DNA from: Puccinia triticina
Lineage: Eukaryota > Basidiomycota > Pucciniomycetes > Pucciniales > Pucciniaceae
NCBI RefSeq assembly: GCF_026914185.1
Contig: NC_070559.1
Location: 3,508,001-3,572,000 of the forward strand
Direction: 5' to 3'
Length of the DNA stretch: 64,000 nucleotides
Part shown: one piece after another, positions 24,329 to 35,821 of the stretch
How the letters are laid out: each line of letters opens with the position of its first letter
Position numbering within the stretch: position 1 is the first letter of the stretch
Position numbers and translations under genes: made by a program
Notes under the pieces: generated by a model
The model's input: the letters and a program-made list of their open reading frames with translations, nothing else
Told to the model about the DNA's origin: nothing
The model's database searches: none

Positions 24329-26748
24329 TCATGTTCATCATTATTAACTGAGCTGCCTTGTATTGTTCATCACCACCCGAAGGAACGCTCAACCTGGAAT
24401 ACGATACGGATCATTCGCTTTGTCACCAAAGGGAGCTTAACAACTTCAAAGAAAACTCACGTACATAGCCAATTCTCCTTTCCGTCTCTGTACCTGGTAT
24501 ATGTTCATCTCCAACGTGCCATGTACATAGTACCTATATACACTCACTGGCTTGACCTGCCCCAACCGATACAAACGGTCTATAGCTTGCGCCTCCATCG
24601 CCGGATTCCAACCCGGTTCCTTGAAAAATAAGACTCTTTTTAGATCTCTGTGCATATGCTTCTTGCCTTGTCTACACTCACCATGATAAAAACATTTTCA
24701 GCACATCTTAAATCAATCCCCACCCCTGCTGCTGCGATTGACCCAAGCAGTACGTCACACCCTGTATCACCCCGAAAACCATCAAGGCTCTTGTCACGCT
24801 GTGATATGCTCATTTCCCCTTTGAGCCATGTGGATTTTATACCGTTCGCTTTGAGGCCGATTTCAATTCTTACAAGAAAACCAGTGTTTTTGTCAGCAGA
24901 GTAGATGTAAAATTGCGAACCTCAGTTCAACCTTCAGAGTTCAGTTGAATCACTCACATGTTCAAGAAGCCAACATAGTTTGAGAATATTACAGACTTTG
25001 GTCTGCTTTGTTGACTTCCTTGACCATCAAATTTATTAAGCTTATCCATCAGGTGAATCAACTTTGCAGAGTGATTCCATTCCCAATTCACCCCGAACTC
25101 GATCTCTTCCCTTGCAAAAAGTGGGTGATTACAAAATTGTCGGATCCTCGTAAGTTGGCGGAAGAATTCACCTGAATCCCAAGAATCGGCTGATGTTCTC
25201 AATCTTCCAAAATTCTCCACAAAAGTCTGATGGAGTTCATGTGACACTTTCTCCCATTCAGCGCTGAGATGGACAACCACAGCATATTCGGTCTTTGGTG
25301 GCAGGTTCAATAAGACATCCTTCGTCCTCCGCAAGCATACTCCCTCCATGAGCCTGGTTAACGATCTGATTGCTTCGATTGAGCCGACATTTATGTTAGG
25401 TATGAGGAAATTCCTCCACATCCACTCGTCACTCCATGGTTTGATCCTCAACAATTGGACGAGGCTTTGCAGATCTGTCAAGCGGTTCTGCAGGGGAGTC
25501 CCAGTCAGACATAGGAAAAATTTTGCATTCAGACGGTGAATAAGCTTCGTCCTGGTAGCACATCGGTTCCTGATCATACTATATGTCACATATATATAAT
25601 TAATGAGTTTCTCTTTCTTGCACTGAAAGAAATCATTGGGACATAGTTCTCAATTTAACCCACTGAGCTTCATCCAACACTATCCTGAACCAACAAATAT
25701 TTAAGGGTTCAATCATCGGCCGGCTCGTCGTAGTGTCCTCGTCCGTCCCAATCATCTCATATGTTGTCAGGACAACCATTGAAGATGTTAGCTCCTCGAG
25801 TGTTATACCTCCTCGATTTTTCCCGTGGAAAACACAGTAGGGAATCGCTTGTGCATGAAAATGCATTCGGATTTCGTTCTCCCAGTTCGAAAGCGTCGCC
25901 AGAGGACATATGATAAGTGTAGCAGCAGACATCAGTGGTGTATTGCCAAGACTAGAACGGCGAAAATCCAGGGCTGATTGGCTAGTGGCTAGAATGAAAA
26001 TCAACGCTGTTAATGTCTTTCCAAGACCCATGTCATCGGCAAGTATTGAACCTCGTGGTTTTGCATGTTCATCGCTAGTCATTGGTCCAGTCGAATCATC
26101 GACATTATCCCTGATCCATCTGTTGTCCGGGTGGTTCCAGAGTTGTGAGATAGTGTCTGTGTTGGATTCGTTGTTTTTCAAAAACCTGAGGGCGCTCAGT
26201 TGGTGATCCTTCAATGTTGTGCGGCATCGTATAAGGTATGGCTGAAGCCACCGGTCATCATCAGATGGGCCAAGTCGATGAGTGGCAGACATAAGGTGTG
26301 GTATGTCGAAGAAAATAGTTGGGTTGTAGTTCCAGATTGACAGGAGCTCAATGCCTGCTCTAGAGAATGCAGAAAGAACCGTTTGAACATCCATCGAACG
26401 ACTGAAAACACAACCCCAAAGTTGAGAAAGTGTTGGAGTCTTTGTGGCAACAAATGCGTGGAGTTTAATTAAGGAAGGGTCCGAACTCGGAAATCTTGCT
26501 TCATTCATTCGAGTGGAACATCCTCCAACAGGTCCTAGCAACTGTCCGACACACCTGCTCTGAACCTCGCTGAGATCTCCAAAAGACTGGGTTGCTGAAC
26601 CTAACACGTGTACTCGGTGGTTACCTCGCTGAAGGAAAGCAACACGAGGAACATCAAGGGGAGCGATGGAGTATGTTGAGGTAAATGTAAGAACGATTTG
26701 ACCTAGGCAGAAAACTCCGGCCATAATGGAGTTAGAACTCAATTTCAA
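24321..26748 (-). CDS. SNF2-family DNA-dependent ATPase/helicase (Rad5/Rad16/HLTF-like)
   Basis: Five exons (26748-25664, 25578-24958, 24868-24682, 24619-24465, 24393-24321) join in phase to 706 residues. Motif I is ILADDMGLGKTLTALIF and Ia is LIICPLATLSNWENEI. Motif II reads DEAH only after splicing, because the intron splits the histidine codon. Motif III is LTGTPLQNRL. The C-terminal lobe has SNYVGFLN, the motif V region GSIAAAGVGIDLRCAENV, then PGWNPAMEAQAIDRLYRLGQ (motif VI). All core motifs look intact. Proteins of this class remodel chromatin or translocate on DNA. There is no RING finger between the lobes, unlike Rad5/Rad16/HLTF, so it is a shortened version. It converges on P3, overlapping its last codons. 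Whether it belongs to the mobile block or to the host cannot be decided from the sequence. Confidence 0.85.
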
Positions 26749-27544
26749 AGCTGGGATTGGGGGGTGAAAGCGGGACGATATGTCAGGTTCGAGTTTCTTG
26801 CCTGCACTTCAACACTTATGGTGGCAGACTGGCCTTTGACATGCTGTCCCTTTTTGGCTGAAGAAGAACCCAAGACCCGAAGGGGGATGTATCCCTGGAT
26901 ATTAGGGGGTATCTCTCAACAGTGTCGATACATGCATTTCTAGTTTATACTTGTGTCAGCAGAAGATAGATGATGCTTATCATGCAACTAATGGCATAAC
27001 ACTGCATAACAGATGTACACCGATCTGCCTGAAGTGTTTGAGCAGGTTCTTGGGTCCGCATACTCGGTCCCTAAGGATGCGCTGCTGACAGAGCTCGACT
27101 GGTCCAACCAAAAGATCACTGCTCCATGTGTATGGTGGTGTTGGGATCTATCAAAACAAACATCTGCTGTGACAGATTTCAAAGTTTAATACTTTGACTC
27201 AGGTCAACTGCATATAGTGACTAGGGGCTGAGAGGGACAACTAAGAATATGATTTAATCATTTTCTTGTTTAACTTGGTGGAGGTTTTCATTGGGTTCCA
27301 TCTGGGTGTCAACTGAGTTACAAAAGACTTGCGGATGAGTTGGGCAAAGCGTCAACTGATGTTGGGACCAATATGACCAAATCCCGGCCATAGTTGTACA
27401 ACACTTACAACCACCACATCCGGGGGTTCAAGCAAAACGTGCTATGAAGTTAACATAAAGCAATTGCATTCGAGTGCCTTGAAAGCATCTCTGGTGAACG
27501 GAACTGGTCCAAGAATCAAAACAATACATTTCAAGACTCATTAC

Positions 27545-28779
27545 ATGGAAGTTTCTCGAGCTGGGGAATTCCGGGAGAAAGAATGCTGTCGCTGATGAAA
27601 GTGAACCATCAGATCTACCAGATCATATCTGGGAACCAATCTTTGACAAATTATCTGTTCCTTTATTTGGGAAAATCCAAAAGCTCATAACCAATCACAA
27701 TATCATATTTGCTGACTTATATCTTCAGTTCTACCCAAGATGCAACACCCTTGCAGCTTGGGAGTATGTGTTCAAAATCCTTGATTTTCTGTTTGAAAAT
27801 GAACTCATCAGCCCTCAAGCAATCCAATCTATGTTTCAAAAAGAGGACCTAGTTTATCAGTACGTTTACTATGCCAAAACCTTCCTCCAAATAAAAACTC
27901 AATATGCATCCAAATGGATGAGCATGGCAAATTTGACAGATGTGTGGTCTGAGCCGTATCTCAATAAATTCTGCCAAGGTATCTATATACTTTTTCCCCT
28001 TACATTTTCTTGCTTTCTAATTTTTATTGTTTTTTTTATACAATGCATGAATAGCTCTGACAAGAAGGGAGAGAAACACGATCAACTTCATTTTCCGAGT
28101 TGAGAGTTTGAAGTCAGGAGGAAAGCCCTTGTATGCAGGCAGCAGATATGGAGGATTTGAGGGCTTTTCATGCCAGAAATACGTGGATAAATTCAGCTCT
28201 TTTGATGAGCCGACGTATCCCAATCCATCGCAAAGTGGAAACAACAAACCTCCTTTGCCAGTCCGCTCTGAGCTGAATCAAGAAGATGTGAAGGAGATAG
28301 TCAGACATCTGGTTATCAATCACCCCAAAGCCACATCCATTGATGATCTAGAATCTGGAAAACTTGCTAGAGTTCTGGTTTTTAATACTGTCAATCTGTT
28401 CTTATTCATAGAAGAGGAACTACACACACGGGCTTTCTCTGAGCTGTGAGTAATGCAAGATCCATCTTTGACAGAATGATTCAGATCACTGTACTAATCA
28501 TGAGTAATGTGTTGAATCAGGTTGATGGCTCCTGAATTTGTGATGATCCTGCGCACATCCCTAGGGTTCAAGCCTCCAGAACCCCGCAGAGCGCCTCAAG
28601 ACCTCCTCAAGCTGGTGAAAAGAATGGCCCGATATCACATTGCTCGCAACAGATATGAATGGGGTGGGAATCAGGCAGCTATCAAGGACATGTTGGATGA
28701 GATGGCTGGTTCTTTTGGTGAATTTGGAGAAAAACACAGGAAGCAGTTGCAAGACTTCCTGAAGTTTGATTTCTTTTGA
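27545..28779 (+). CDS. Spliced gene of unknown function (3' part resolved)
   Basis: Exons from about 27545 to 27978, then 28055-28445 and 28521-28779, join in phase and end at a TGA. The resolved part encodes about 360 residues; the 5' end is not located, because the frame stays open upstream without a clear ATG. The N-terminal section is acidic then hydrophobic (DLPDHIWEPIFDKLSVPLFG, LAAWEYVFKILDFLFENELI). The middle is FRVESLKSGGKPLYAGSRYG, and the C terminus is Arg/Lys-rich and helical (LLKLVKRMARYHIARNRYEW). No domain is recognised. Clean splicing phases and a well-preserved frame argue for a real gene in a transposon-rich neighbourhood. The start of the gene may extend toward 27.2 kb. 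Confidence 0.55.
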
Positions 28780-29106
28780 ACATGTTTTAAGATGAGGACG
28801 GTACATAATGACTGAGATCAACCGTAATTTGCTAACAGCCATTGAGAAGCCATAGATCTCTTGTCAATCTTGTTCTGAAGCCCCTGGATTCTAGTAGGCT
28901 GCTAGATACACAGCATTTAGTCTAAAGAGATTTGCAAATATTATTCCATTGAATCTCATTCCATCAAACTTCTTTCCTCTATGAGCTTAGGTCACATGTT
29001 TTTGGTGGCTCTGCAAGCAAAAATAACAATAGACTTGTTTTTCTGCCCTCTTTTTCTGACTCATGCACAGGTTCTGACTGACTTAACTAAGCCTCCCGGG
29101 ACTGGG

Positions 29107-29228
29107 GGTGCGGAGCACCCTGATGCGAAGCATCTCCCATTCCCAATGGGATGCTTATGAGTTATTGGCTTTTTTCCGCCTGAGAGCTTCAGGAAATTTG
29201 TGGCTTTTGGCCAACTTTTTGAATCAAA
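29107..29228. repeat. Tandem-duplicate segment, copy A (left of Helitron)
   Basis: About 120 bp nearly identical to 32213-32329, starting GCACCCTGATGCGAAGCATC and ending GAATCAAA. Identity stops exactly at 29228, where the Helitron begins. Together with the downstream copies it shows that this sequence was duplicated in tandem before or around the insertion. Confidence 0.85.
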
Positions 29229-29849
29229 TTAGCAGTTTAACATTAACGGGACCAACAGGCGCCCGCCAAAAAAAAATTTGACAGCATTCCTCCCTCCTTG
29301 CCATCAAAAAAGCTACAGGTACCGACTGTCCTCAATTGCTTGGCTCCTTGAGCAATTGGCGCCAAGCAGGAGCCAAGCAATGACCTTCAATGGTCTACAG
29401 GCCGTGTGCTTTTATACTGTGGCCCCGATCCTCATCTCATCATTGCTTTTTTAATTTTCCCCCTTATTTTTGGTTGTGAAGCCTTCCGGATGAGGAAGTT
29501 GCTCCTTGACTTCCGCTTAAGGTAAGACCCTCAGCCCGCTTCTCTCTCTATATTCACCGCTATTGGTCCTTGCTTCATTTGTTGTTGTGCCGACCTCGGC
29601 ACCTTCTGCACTTACATGCCGCTCTTGGCCGTATCCCTATCTGCTGCAAATCACCAATTCCCTCCTATATTGCCAATTCCGGGATACTGAGACCGTGTCC
29701 CGGGATATCAAGTTCCTCTGTGTCTTGCCATTTTGAGGACGGCTGCGAAACCCGGGAAGATGAGACTGTGTTTATGGTCCCTTAATCATGAGGAGTGTAA
29801 TAATTTTCCTTTTCCCCTCTTGTTGCTAGCGGCCCACATTGACTGGAAA

Positions 29850-31931
29850 TCTGCTCAAGATTTGACTTATCGGGGAAATCTGCCCAAGATTTGACTTATC
29901 AAGAGTTCCCCACTTATTTCTACTGGGAAAATAATGAATGGAAGGCCCGGGTCCAAGCTTCTGAAGCTGTTGGGAGATTGCACTTTATCTCTATCCACCA
30001 AGGGGAGCGGTATTACATACGCCTCCTCCTCTTGCATAAACGCGGTGTCTTGTCATTCCATGATCTCCAAACGGTTGATGGAATAGTCTACGGTACTTTT
30101 TGTGAAGCGGTGGATGCAATGGGACTTTTGGTTAATGACAATCAATACAATGCGGCATTGGCGGAGGCTGCCCTTTTTAAGACTGGTTGGGAGCTCCGGT
30201 TATTATTTGCAATAATATTGGTCTACAGCCCGCCTGCGTCTCCACAAAAACTGTTCAAAGACCACTTCAAGAACCTGGGTGATGATGTTGTACTGAAACT
30301 CGCCACCCGCTATGGCGCAACAAACCCCACCAAAGAGGAAATCCGAGGCCCGACTTTGTGGCTTATGAGTCAAACACTGGCGGAAATGAATGATTGTTTT
30401 CAGTTGGTGGGCTTGAAGCTTTCGCAAAAGGATCAATTTTTGATGGAAATGTTTGATGGGCCGCGGGATATTATCGACTTCGGCGCGGTCGGTGCTTGCT
30501 TGGAGAAAAATGAATTGATTTTCACGGCGGAACAGCGACTCTTCTTCGATAATGTGATTTATGCGGTTAATAACCAACTACCTGAACTGTTCTCCCTTGA
30601 TGGGCCTGGCGGAACTGGGAAGACCTTCCTCCTAAACAGCTTGATCAACGGGATGACAATCAATTGTAAGAAATGTGTAGTTGTCGCATTGACAGGGGTA
30701 GCAGCGCTCCTACTCAACGGAGGTCAGACTGCTCACTCTGCTTTCAAACTCCCATTGACAGTCAATGATGAGACCTTATGCAACATTGATGCTTCAACAA
30801 GATACAGTCGGGATTTAATCGCAGCCAACGTGATTTTCTGGGACAAGATTGTGACAATGCACCTCCAAGCTATCCAAGCAGTGGATAAATCTCTTCAAAT
30901 AGTGACTAATAATGAGCAGCCGTTTGGAGGAAAGTGTGTTGTGTTTTCAGGAGACTTTTGTCAAACTCTTCCCGTCGTTGGAATGGAGGAGTGTCCTCCG
31001 TCATGCCACGCAACTCTAAAGTCTCCATACCTATGGGCAGCAGTCAAGAAGCACGCTTTGACTCTTAAAATGAGATTGAGGCAGAGCAAAGACTCTGACG
31101 GGACTACCGCTTGATTCGGCCAAGAGCTACTCGATCTCGGCAAAGGGAAACTTCAAATTGCATCAAACAAGAAGGTTCAATTGGGAACGGTCAACGTGAA
31201 CTTAGCAATCTCTCCAGATGACCTGATCCAAAAGTTGGTTGGATATCTGTACAGAGGGATCAAAACTGAATGCTGCAGAACCCAGAACAGTTACATGGAA
31301 TATTTAAGTTCACGGTGCATCTTGGCTCCGCTTAATGTTAATACGTGGTCTCTTAGTTGCGCTGTTATGGAAAAGATGAATGTAGAGGTGTCGACGTCAT
31401 TTTCAGTGGATAGACCGGACAATGAAGCCTTGGACTCCCTGCTAGAAGAAAGTCTCAATAAACTGGATTTCCCTGGCTTTCCTGAACACCGCTTATCCTT
31501 AGCAATTGGAATGCCTGTAATATATTCCGCAAGGCTTGTGCAATGGCACTTAAATGATGGTGACGCGCTTAACAAAGTGGAAAATGGGTGCAAAGATTTT
31601 GACAGGGTCTCACAAAGGAAAAGAAGTTACATTAACGAAGATAACACTGCAATACAAGGGGGAGGCCCAGGCTAAGATTTCTTTCTATCACAATCAGTTC
31701 CCCATAGTAGCATGTTTCTCGATGACTATTAATAAGAGCCAGGGCCAAACATTGATTAATGTAGTACTTTTATTGAAGTCTCATGTTTTTGCCCATGGTC
31801 AATTGTATGTAGCCTTGTTACGAGTGACTTCTCCTGATAAATTGGCTATTTTCCAAATTGGAACATCAAAAGATATCCTCAATGTAGTTAATAGATATGT
31901 CTTAAATTGTATCTTTATTGTGAATAATTAA
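29850..31931 (+). pseudogene. PIF1-like helicase domain of Helitron (broken)
   Basis: The frame from about 29891 gives the helicase N-terminal half. It has Walker A LDGPGGTGKTFLLNSLI, motif Ia VVALTGVAALLLNGG with AHSAFKLP, a Walker B region reading VIFWDKI (usual DE replaced by DK), and GGKCVVFSGDFCQTLPVV (motif III). A TGA stop at 31112-31114 breaks it. Coding similarity resumes in another frame at 31181-31675 and again at 31554-31931, where FSMTINKSQGQTLINVVLLL and QLYVALLRVTSPDKL are the PIF1 C-terminal motifs. The Rep nuclease that should precede the helicase in RepHel is absent. The altered Walker B and frame breaks mean the protein is not functional. Confidence 0.85.
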
Positions 31932-32140
31932 ATGTTTCTCTCAATTGTGTTCTGCGACTTTGGAATTGAGGTACCATCCACCTTTTTAGTGTGGCATCAC
32001 TAAGTAGTGGACCAGGCTTCACCAGGGGTCATGAAGCCGCGACTTGGTTAAACTTTTCAAGAACTGTTCCCGTAATGATATGTGATTATGTCGGAACTTT
32101 TTACATGACTTCTGCAGTTGACATGGAATTAATGGTCACA

Positions 32141-32168
32141 GGGCGGCAAAGCCGCCCTTAAACCCTAG
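32141..32168 (+). other. Helitron 3' terminal hairpin and CTAG end
   Basis: GGGCGGC, a 3-nt AAA loop and GCCGCCC form a perfect hairpin. Seven bases (TTAAACC) separate it from CTAG, and the next base is T. This is the standard layout of a Helitron 3' end, where the hairpin ends the replicated strand. Confidence 0.85.
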
Positions 32169-32380
32169 TTTACATTACACAGCGCACACTCATTGTGAGT
32201 CAGCGAGCTGAAGAGCACCCTGATGCGAAGCATCTCCCATTCCCAATGGGAGGCTTATGAGTTATTGGCTTTTTTCCGCGTGAGAGCTTCAGGAAATTTG
32301 TGGCTTTTGGCCGACTTTTTGAATCAAATTTGCATTACACAGCGCGCACTCATTGTGAGTCAGCAAGCTGAAGTACACGG
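32169..32380. repeat. Tandem-duplicate segment, copy B and second junction
   Basis: The unit TTTACATTACACAGCGC...GAGCTGAAG at 32169-32213 is repeated at 32330-32372. Between them lies a near-identical copy of 29107-29228. The arrangement preserves an uninterrupted version of the Helitron target site at about 32329/32330. Confidence 0.8.
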
Positions 32381-33143
32381 GATAGCTGAGCATCTCAGCT
32401 TCAATGTAGTGTGACTTTTGTGATATCTACACTTGAAGGAGAGTGTTGCCCTTGCTCAGCAGTCAAGGTGGATGGACGATGGAGCTCTGTATTTAAGTTG
32501 AGTCCAAATGGATCTTCTCGGAATTTGCACACACACTTCTGGCCAAACAAAAAAAAAAATCACAAACTTCAAAGGGGGATGGAAGGAGTTTGTGGAGGGG
32601 GAAAAAGCGGTGATTGGCACCAAAAGAAAGAGAAAAATCTGGCACCACAGGCGATAGGAACACACAAGGAGAAGACCCCTGAAAGGGGAGCGGGAAAAAA
32701 CTCCCACCAAAACCCTGAAAGCTCTCAAGCCAAATTCTTGGCTTTGCCTGCAAGTCCCTCCTTCGGAGGTCGCGCTTTGCGCCAGCCCAGGCTGTACCAG
32801 GGCCCTCTGAAGCGAGGGACTTGTGATAAGTCAGGGTTCTGAGCGCTTCGGAGTGCAAGAGGCGTGCTTTGGCTGTCTCGGGGCTGGGGACCGGGGTAGT
32901 CTGCCGGTGTTTGTGTGATGCAGCTCGGAATGCGCACGTCGCTGGAAGGACTTGAAGGAAGAAACACTCAGAAAATGCCATGTGTTTGCAAGTCCTCGGG
33001 TAGTTAGCAGGGTGTAAATCCACAGCCAAGTTAAGGTTTCTTGATACGGTAATACATAGCACAGCCGATTCCCCGCGTTCAGGGGACGAAGCCCAACCCT
33101 CTGCCCGCACCTCGAAGTACGAGCGAGCAGCAACCAACGAGCG

Positions 33144-34946
33144 ATGAAGAAGACGGCGCGCGGGGCGACGGTAGAGCAAGCGGTGTATGCGATCGAGCGG
33201 GCGATGTTACCGAGCGAGGGGGGGGCGGTGAGTGCGCCGGGGCCGGCGACGATCGAGGCGAGTGTGCACACGGGGCTGATCACGACGGTGCATCGCCGGC
33301 TGGTGCCTGCGGAGAGCTACGGGGCGGACACGGAGTACCACCATGTGCCCGGGCCGCTGCTCGTGTTCCCCGGGCTGGTCGACCCGCACGTGCATCTCAA
33401 CGAGCCCGGCCGGACGGCCTGGGAGGGCTTCGCGACCGGCACCCTCGTGCGTCCTCTCTCCCCCCGTCTCCCCCATCCCTCTCGCCGCTCACCCCCCCCC
33501 CCCCCCCCCCACACACACATACAGGCCGCCGCCGCCGGCGGCGTCACCACGCTCGTCGACATGCCCCTCAACGCCGTCCCGCCCACAACCACCCTGGCCA
33601 ATCTGCGCGAAAAGGTGCGGGCGGCCGAGGGCCAATGTCTCGTCGATGTGGCCTTCTGGGGCGGCGTGGTCCCCGGCAACCAGGTCAGCCCCCCCCCCCC
33701 CCTCCCCCCCCCCTCCCATCGTTTCTGGGCCCTCACCACTTCGCGCGTCCCTGCGTCTAGGACCACCTCCTGCCCCTCGTCAACGCCGGCGTCAAGGGCT
33801 TCAAGTGCTTCCTCATCGACTCCGGCGTCGCCGAGTTCCCGAGTGTGTCGGAGGCGGACCTGGAGAAAGCGATGGCCATCCTCCAGGTCGCTTCCCCCCC
33901 TCTCTTTCTGCGCAGCTTACGCAACCGCCTGATCGCTCTGTTTTCCGTTACGACAGGATGCAGGGTCGATGTTGATGTTCCATGCGGAGCTGGCCAGCGC
34001 CGAGCCGCGCGGGGCGGAGGAGCGGGACCCGGACCTGTATGCGAGCTTCCTGGCCTCCAGGGCGCCGCGGCTGGAGCAGGACGCCGTCGCGCTGGTGATC
34101 CGCCTGAACAAGAAGTACCCGGGCCTGCGGACGCACATCGTGCATCTGAGTGCGGCGGAGGCGCTGCCGATGATCGAGGAGGCGCGGCGGGATGCCGGGC
34201 TTCCGCTGACGACCGAGGTATGCCCGCTCCTCTGTTTGTCGCCCAAAGAAGCGGGGGTGGGTGTTGATGATGAGGGGAGGAAGCAGACGTGCGTGCACTA
34301 CTTGACGTTAGCGGCGGAGACGATCCCGGACGGACGGGCGGAGTTCAAGTGTTGTCCGCCGATCCGGGGGGCGGCGAACCGGGAGCGGCTGTGGATGGGG
34401 CTGGCGGCGGGGACGATCGGGATGGTGGTGTCGGACCATTCGCCGTGCCCGGCGGAGCTGAAGGCCGGCGGGAGCCTGATGGACGCGTGGGGCGGGATCG
34501 GCGGGCTCGGGCTCGGCCTGAGCCTGCTCTGGACCGAGGGCCGCGCCCGGGCCCTGCCCCAGCTCGAGGGCCGGCTCCTCCAGTGGCTCTGCGAACACCC
34601 CGCCGCCTTCGCGCGCCTGGACGACCGCAAGGGCTTCCTCGCGCCCGGGTTCCAGTGCGACCTCTGCATCTTCGATCCCAGCCGTGCCTTCCAAGTTGTG
34701 TCCTCCCTTAGCTCCCTCCTCATGCCCTCCTATTATACTGACCTCATCCCATCCGACAACGCTCGGAATAAGGTGACCAAGGAAGACCTCAAGTTCAAGA
34801 ACAAGATCTCCGCCTACTGCGGGAAACAGCTGTCCGGCAGAGTCGTGTCCACCGTCCTGGCCACCCGGCTGATCTACGACCTCGACAGTCTTGCGTCTGC
34901 GCCCGTCGGCCGCTCGGAAAGGCTGGGGAAGCTGCTGCTGAACTGA
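33144..34946 (+). CDS. DAL1: Allantoinase
   Basis: Hydrolyses allantoin to allantoate in purine degradation. Six exons (33144-33446, 33525-33683, 33761-33886, 33957-34217, 34287-34694, 34773-34946) join in phase to 476 residues, the usual family length. The amidohydrolase metal ligands are visible: [12 protein letters not shown] (HxH), [13 protein letters not shown] (carboxylated lysine), [20 protein letters not shown], and the catalytic Asp in VVSDHSPCP. The [10 protein letters not shown] and FKCCPPIR signatures appear after splicing. Introns are 69-78 nt, two with long poly-C runs before the acceptor. The gene is very GC-rich with GC-rich third positions, unlike most genes in the window. 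It reads toward the MAP kinase 900 bp downstream. No lesion is seen. A fragment of the next enzyme of the pathway, allantoicase, lies 6 kb away inside a transposon. Confidence 0.95.
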
Positions 34947-34949
34947 CGG

Positions 34950-35815
34950 TTCTTTCCACCTGATCCTCTAACCGCCCTATGAATATGATGTTCTCCGTTA
35001 TGTTTTGAATCTCGTGTATGTCTTAACTTGTGAGTGGTTTATGGGAGACAATAGCTGCCTTCGGTAGTCCTTGAATGGACTCCATTGGTCCGCAAGGTGG
35101 CTCTTGCAGTGCTGCAGTGCTACAGACGGAGGGGGTCTGTCCGTAGTCCAGCAGCCTGCTCTGGGTGTCATCTCTCGAATTGTGCTAGCAGATGTGTCTC
35201 TAGCGGGCAGAATTCGCTCAGGCCATGTGGTGGGTCACTGGGAATGAATGGACGGCTTGGCCTCCGGGATGCAGGCTGGCTTGGCACTGCAGGGTCTCCC
35301 TTTTGTCCGGCCGCGGAGACTGGCTGTGGTGGGTGGCAACGGAGGAGGGCTGGGTGGCTGTTGGAGCGCCGGCTGGCGGGCGAGGCGGCTGCAGCTCCCC
35401 GGCAACGGGCGGCCTGTATCGAGCTGGCAACCGTCTTCGCTGGCTGGCTGAAAGGAGGAGCCCTTTGAGCGCTTCCCACGCCCGAGCCAGCCTTTGATCA
35501 TCCCCTGCCCCTTCTCCGCACGCCCCCAGCTGCTCGAGCCTGCGCCCCTTCACTCCTGCCCACGCACACACTCCTCCCGCCAAGAAAGACCCACACAGCC
35601 AGCCAGCCCACACTCTTAAGGCCACCCCCCACCCCAGCCTCACTCCCCCCAGACACACACCCAAGCCCACCCCGACGATTCCCAGCTGCCTCTGAACCCC
35701 TTCCGCTCCTTGCCCACCCCACACCCCCCACACACACACGTCTCCAGAGTGTGAGTCCCCCCCCCCCCCCCCCCGCTGCAGTCCCCCGCGGCCGTCGCTG
35801 ACTGCGGTTTTCTCC
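34950..35815. other. Allantoinase-MAPK intergenic region, probable MAPK 5' leader
   Basis: The stretch is Ct/Cc-rich from about 35480 on (a long pyrimidine-rich tract). TTGCAG directly before the MAPK ATG is a good splice acceptor and AGTGTGAGTCC at about 35748 a possible donor. A 5'-UTR intron with an 18-nt poly-C run (35757-35774) is therefore likely. The overlapping long frames on both strands in this GC-rich sequence lack domains and are treated as chance. Confidence 0.5.
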
Positions 35816-35821
35816 TTGCAG

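Larger units (their letters stand above)
29229..32168 (+). mobile_element. Helitron-type rolling-circle transposon, decayed
   Basis: The right end has the Helitron signature: a perfect 7-bp stem hairpin (32141-32157), a 7-nt spacer and terminal CTAG (32165-32168) followed by T. The left end is set by the break of identity with the downstream duplicate: host GAATCAAA then element. The intact duplicate at 32322-32343 reads GAATCAAA directly followed by TTTGCATTACAC, matching the right flank TTTACATTACAC, so insertion occurred between A and T with no target duplication. The left terminus starts TTAGC rather than the canonical TC. The 2.9-kb body holds a broken PIF1-like helicase but no recognisable Rep/HUH nuclease, so this is an internally deleted, non-autonomous copy. 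Confidence 0.85.

Noticed and set aside
25633..25670. DEAQ in place of DEAH in the SNF2 helicase
   Set aside because: It is an artefact of reading through the intron; the GTGGGT donor and TATAG acceptor restore His.
29540..29560. TCTCTCTATATTC as the Helitron 5' end
   Set aside because: It resembles a canonical Helitron start, but the break of identity with the downstream duplicate places the true boundary at 29229.
33207..34700. Long alternative frames across allantoinase
   Set aside because: They are GC-driven shadows; only the exon chain on frame with the metal ligands is supported.
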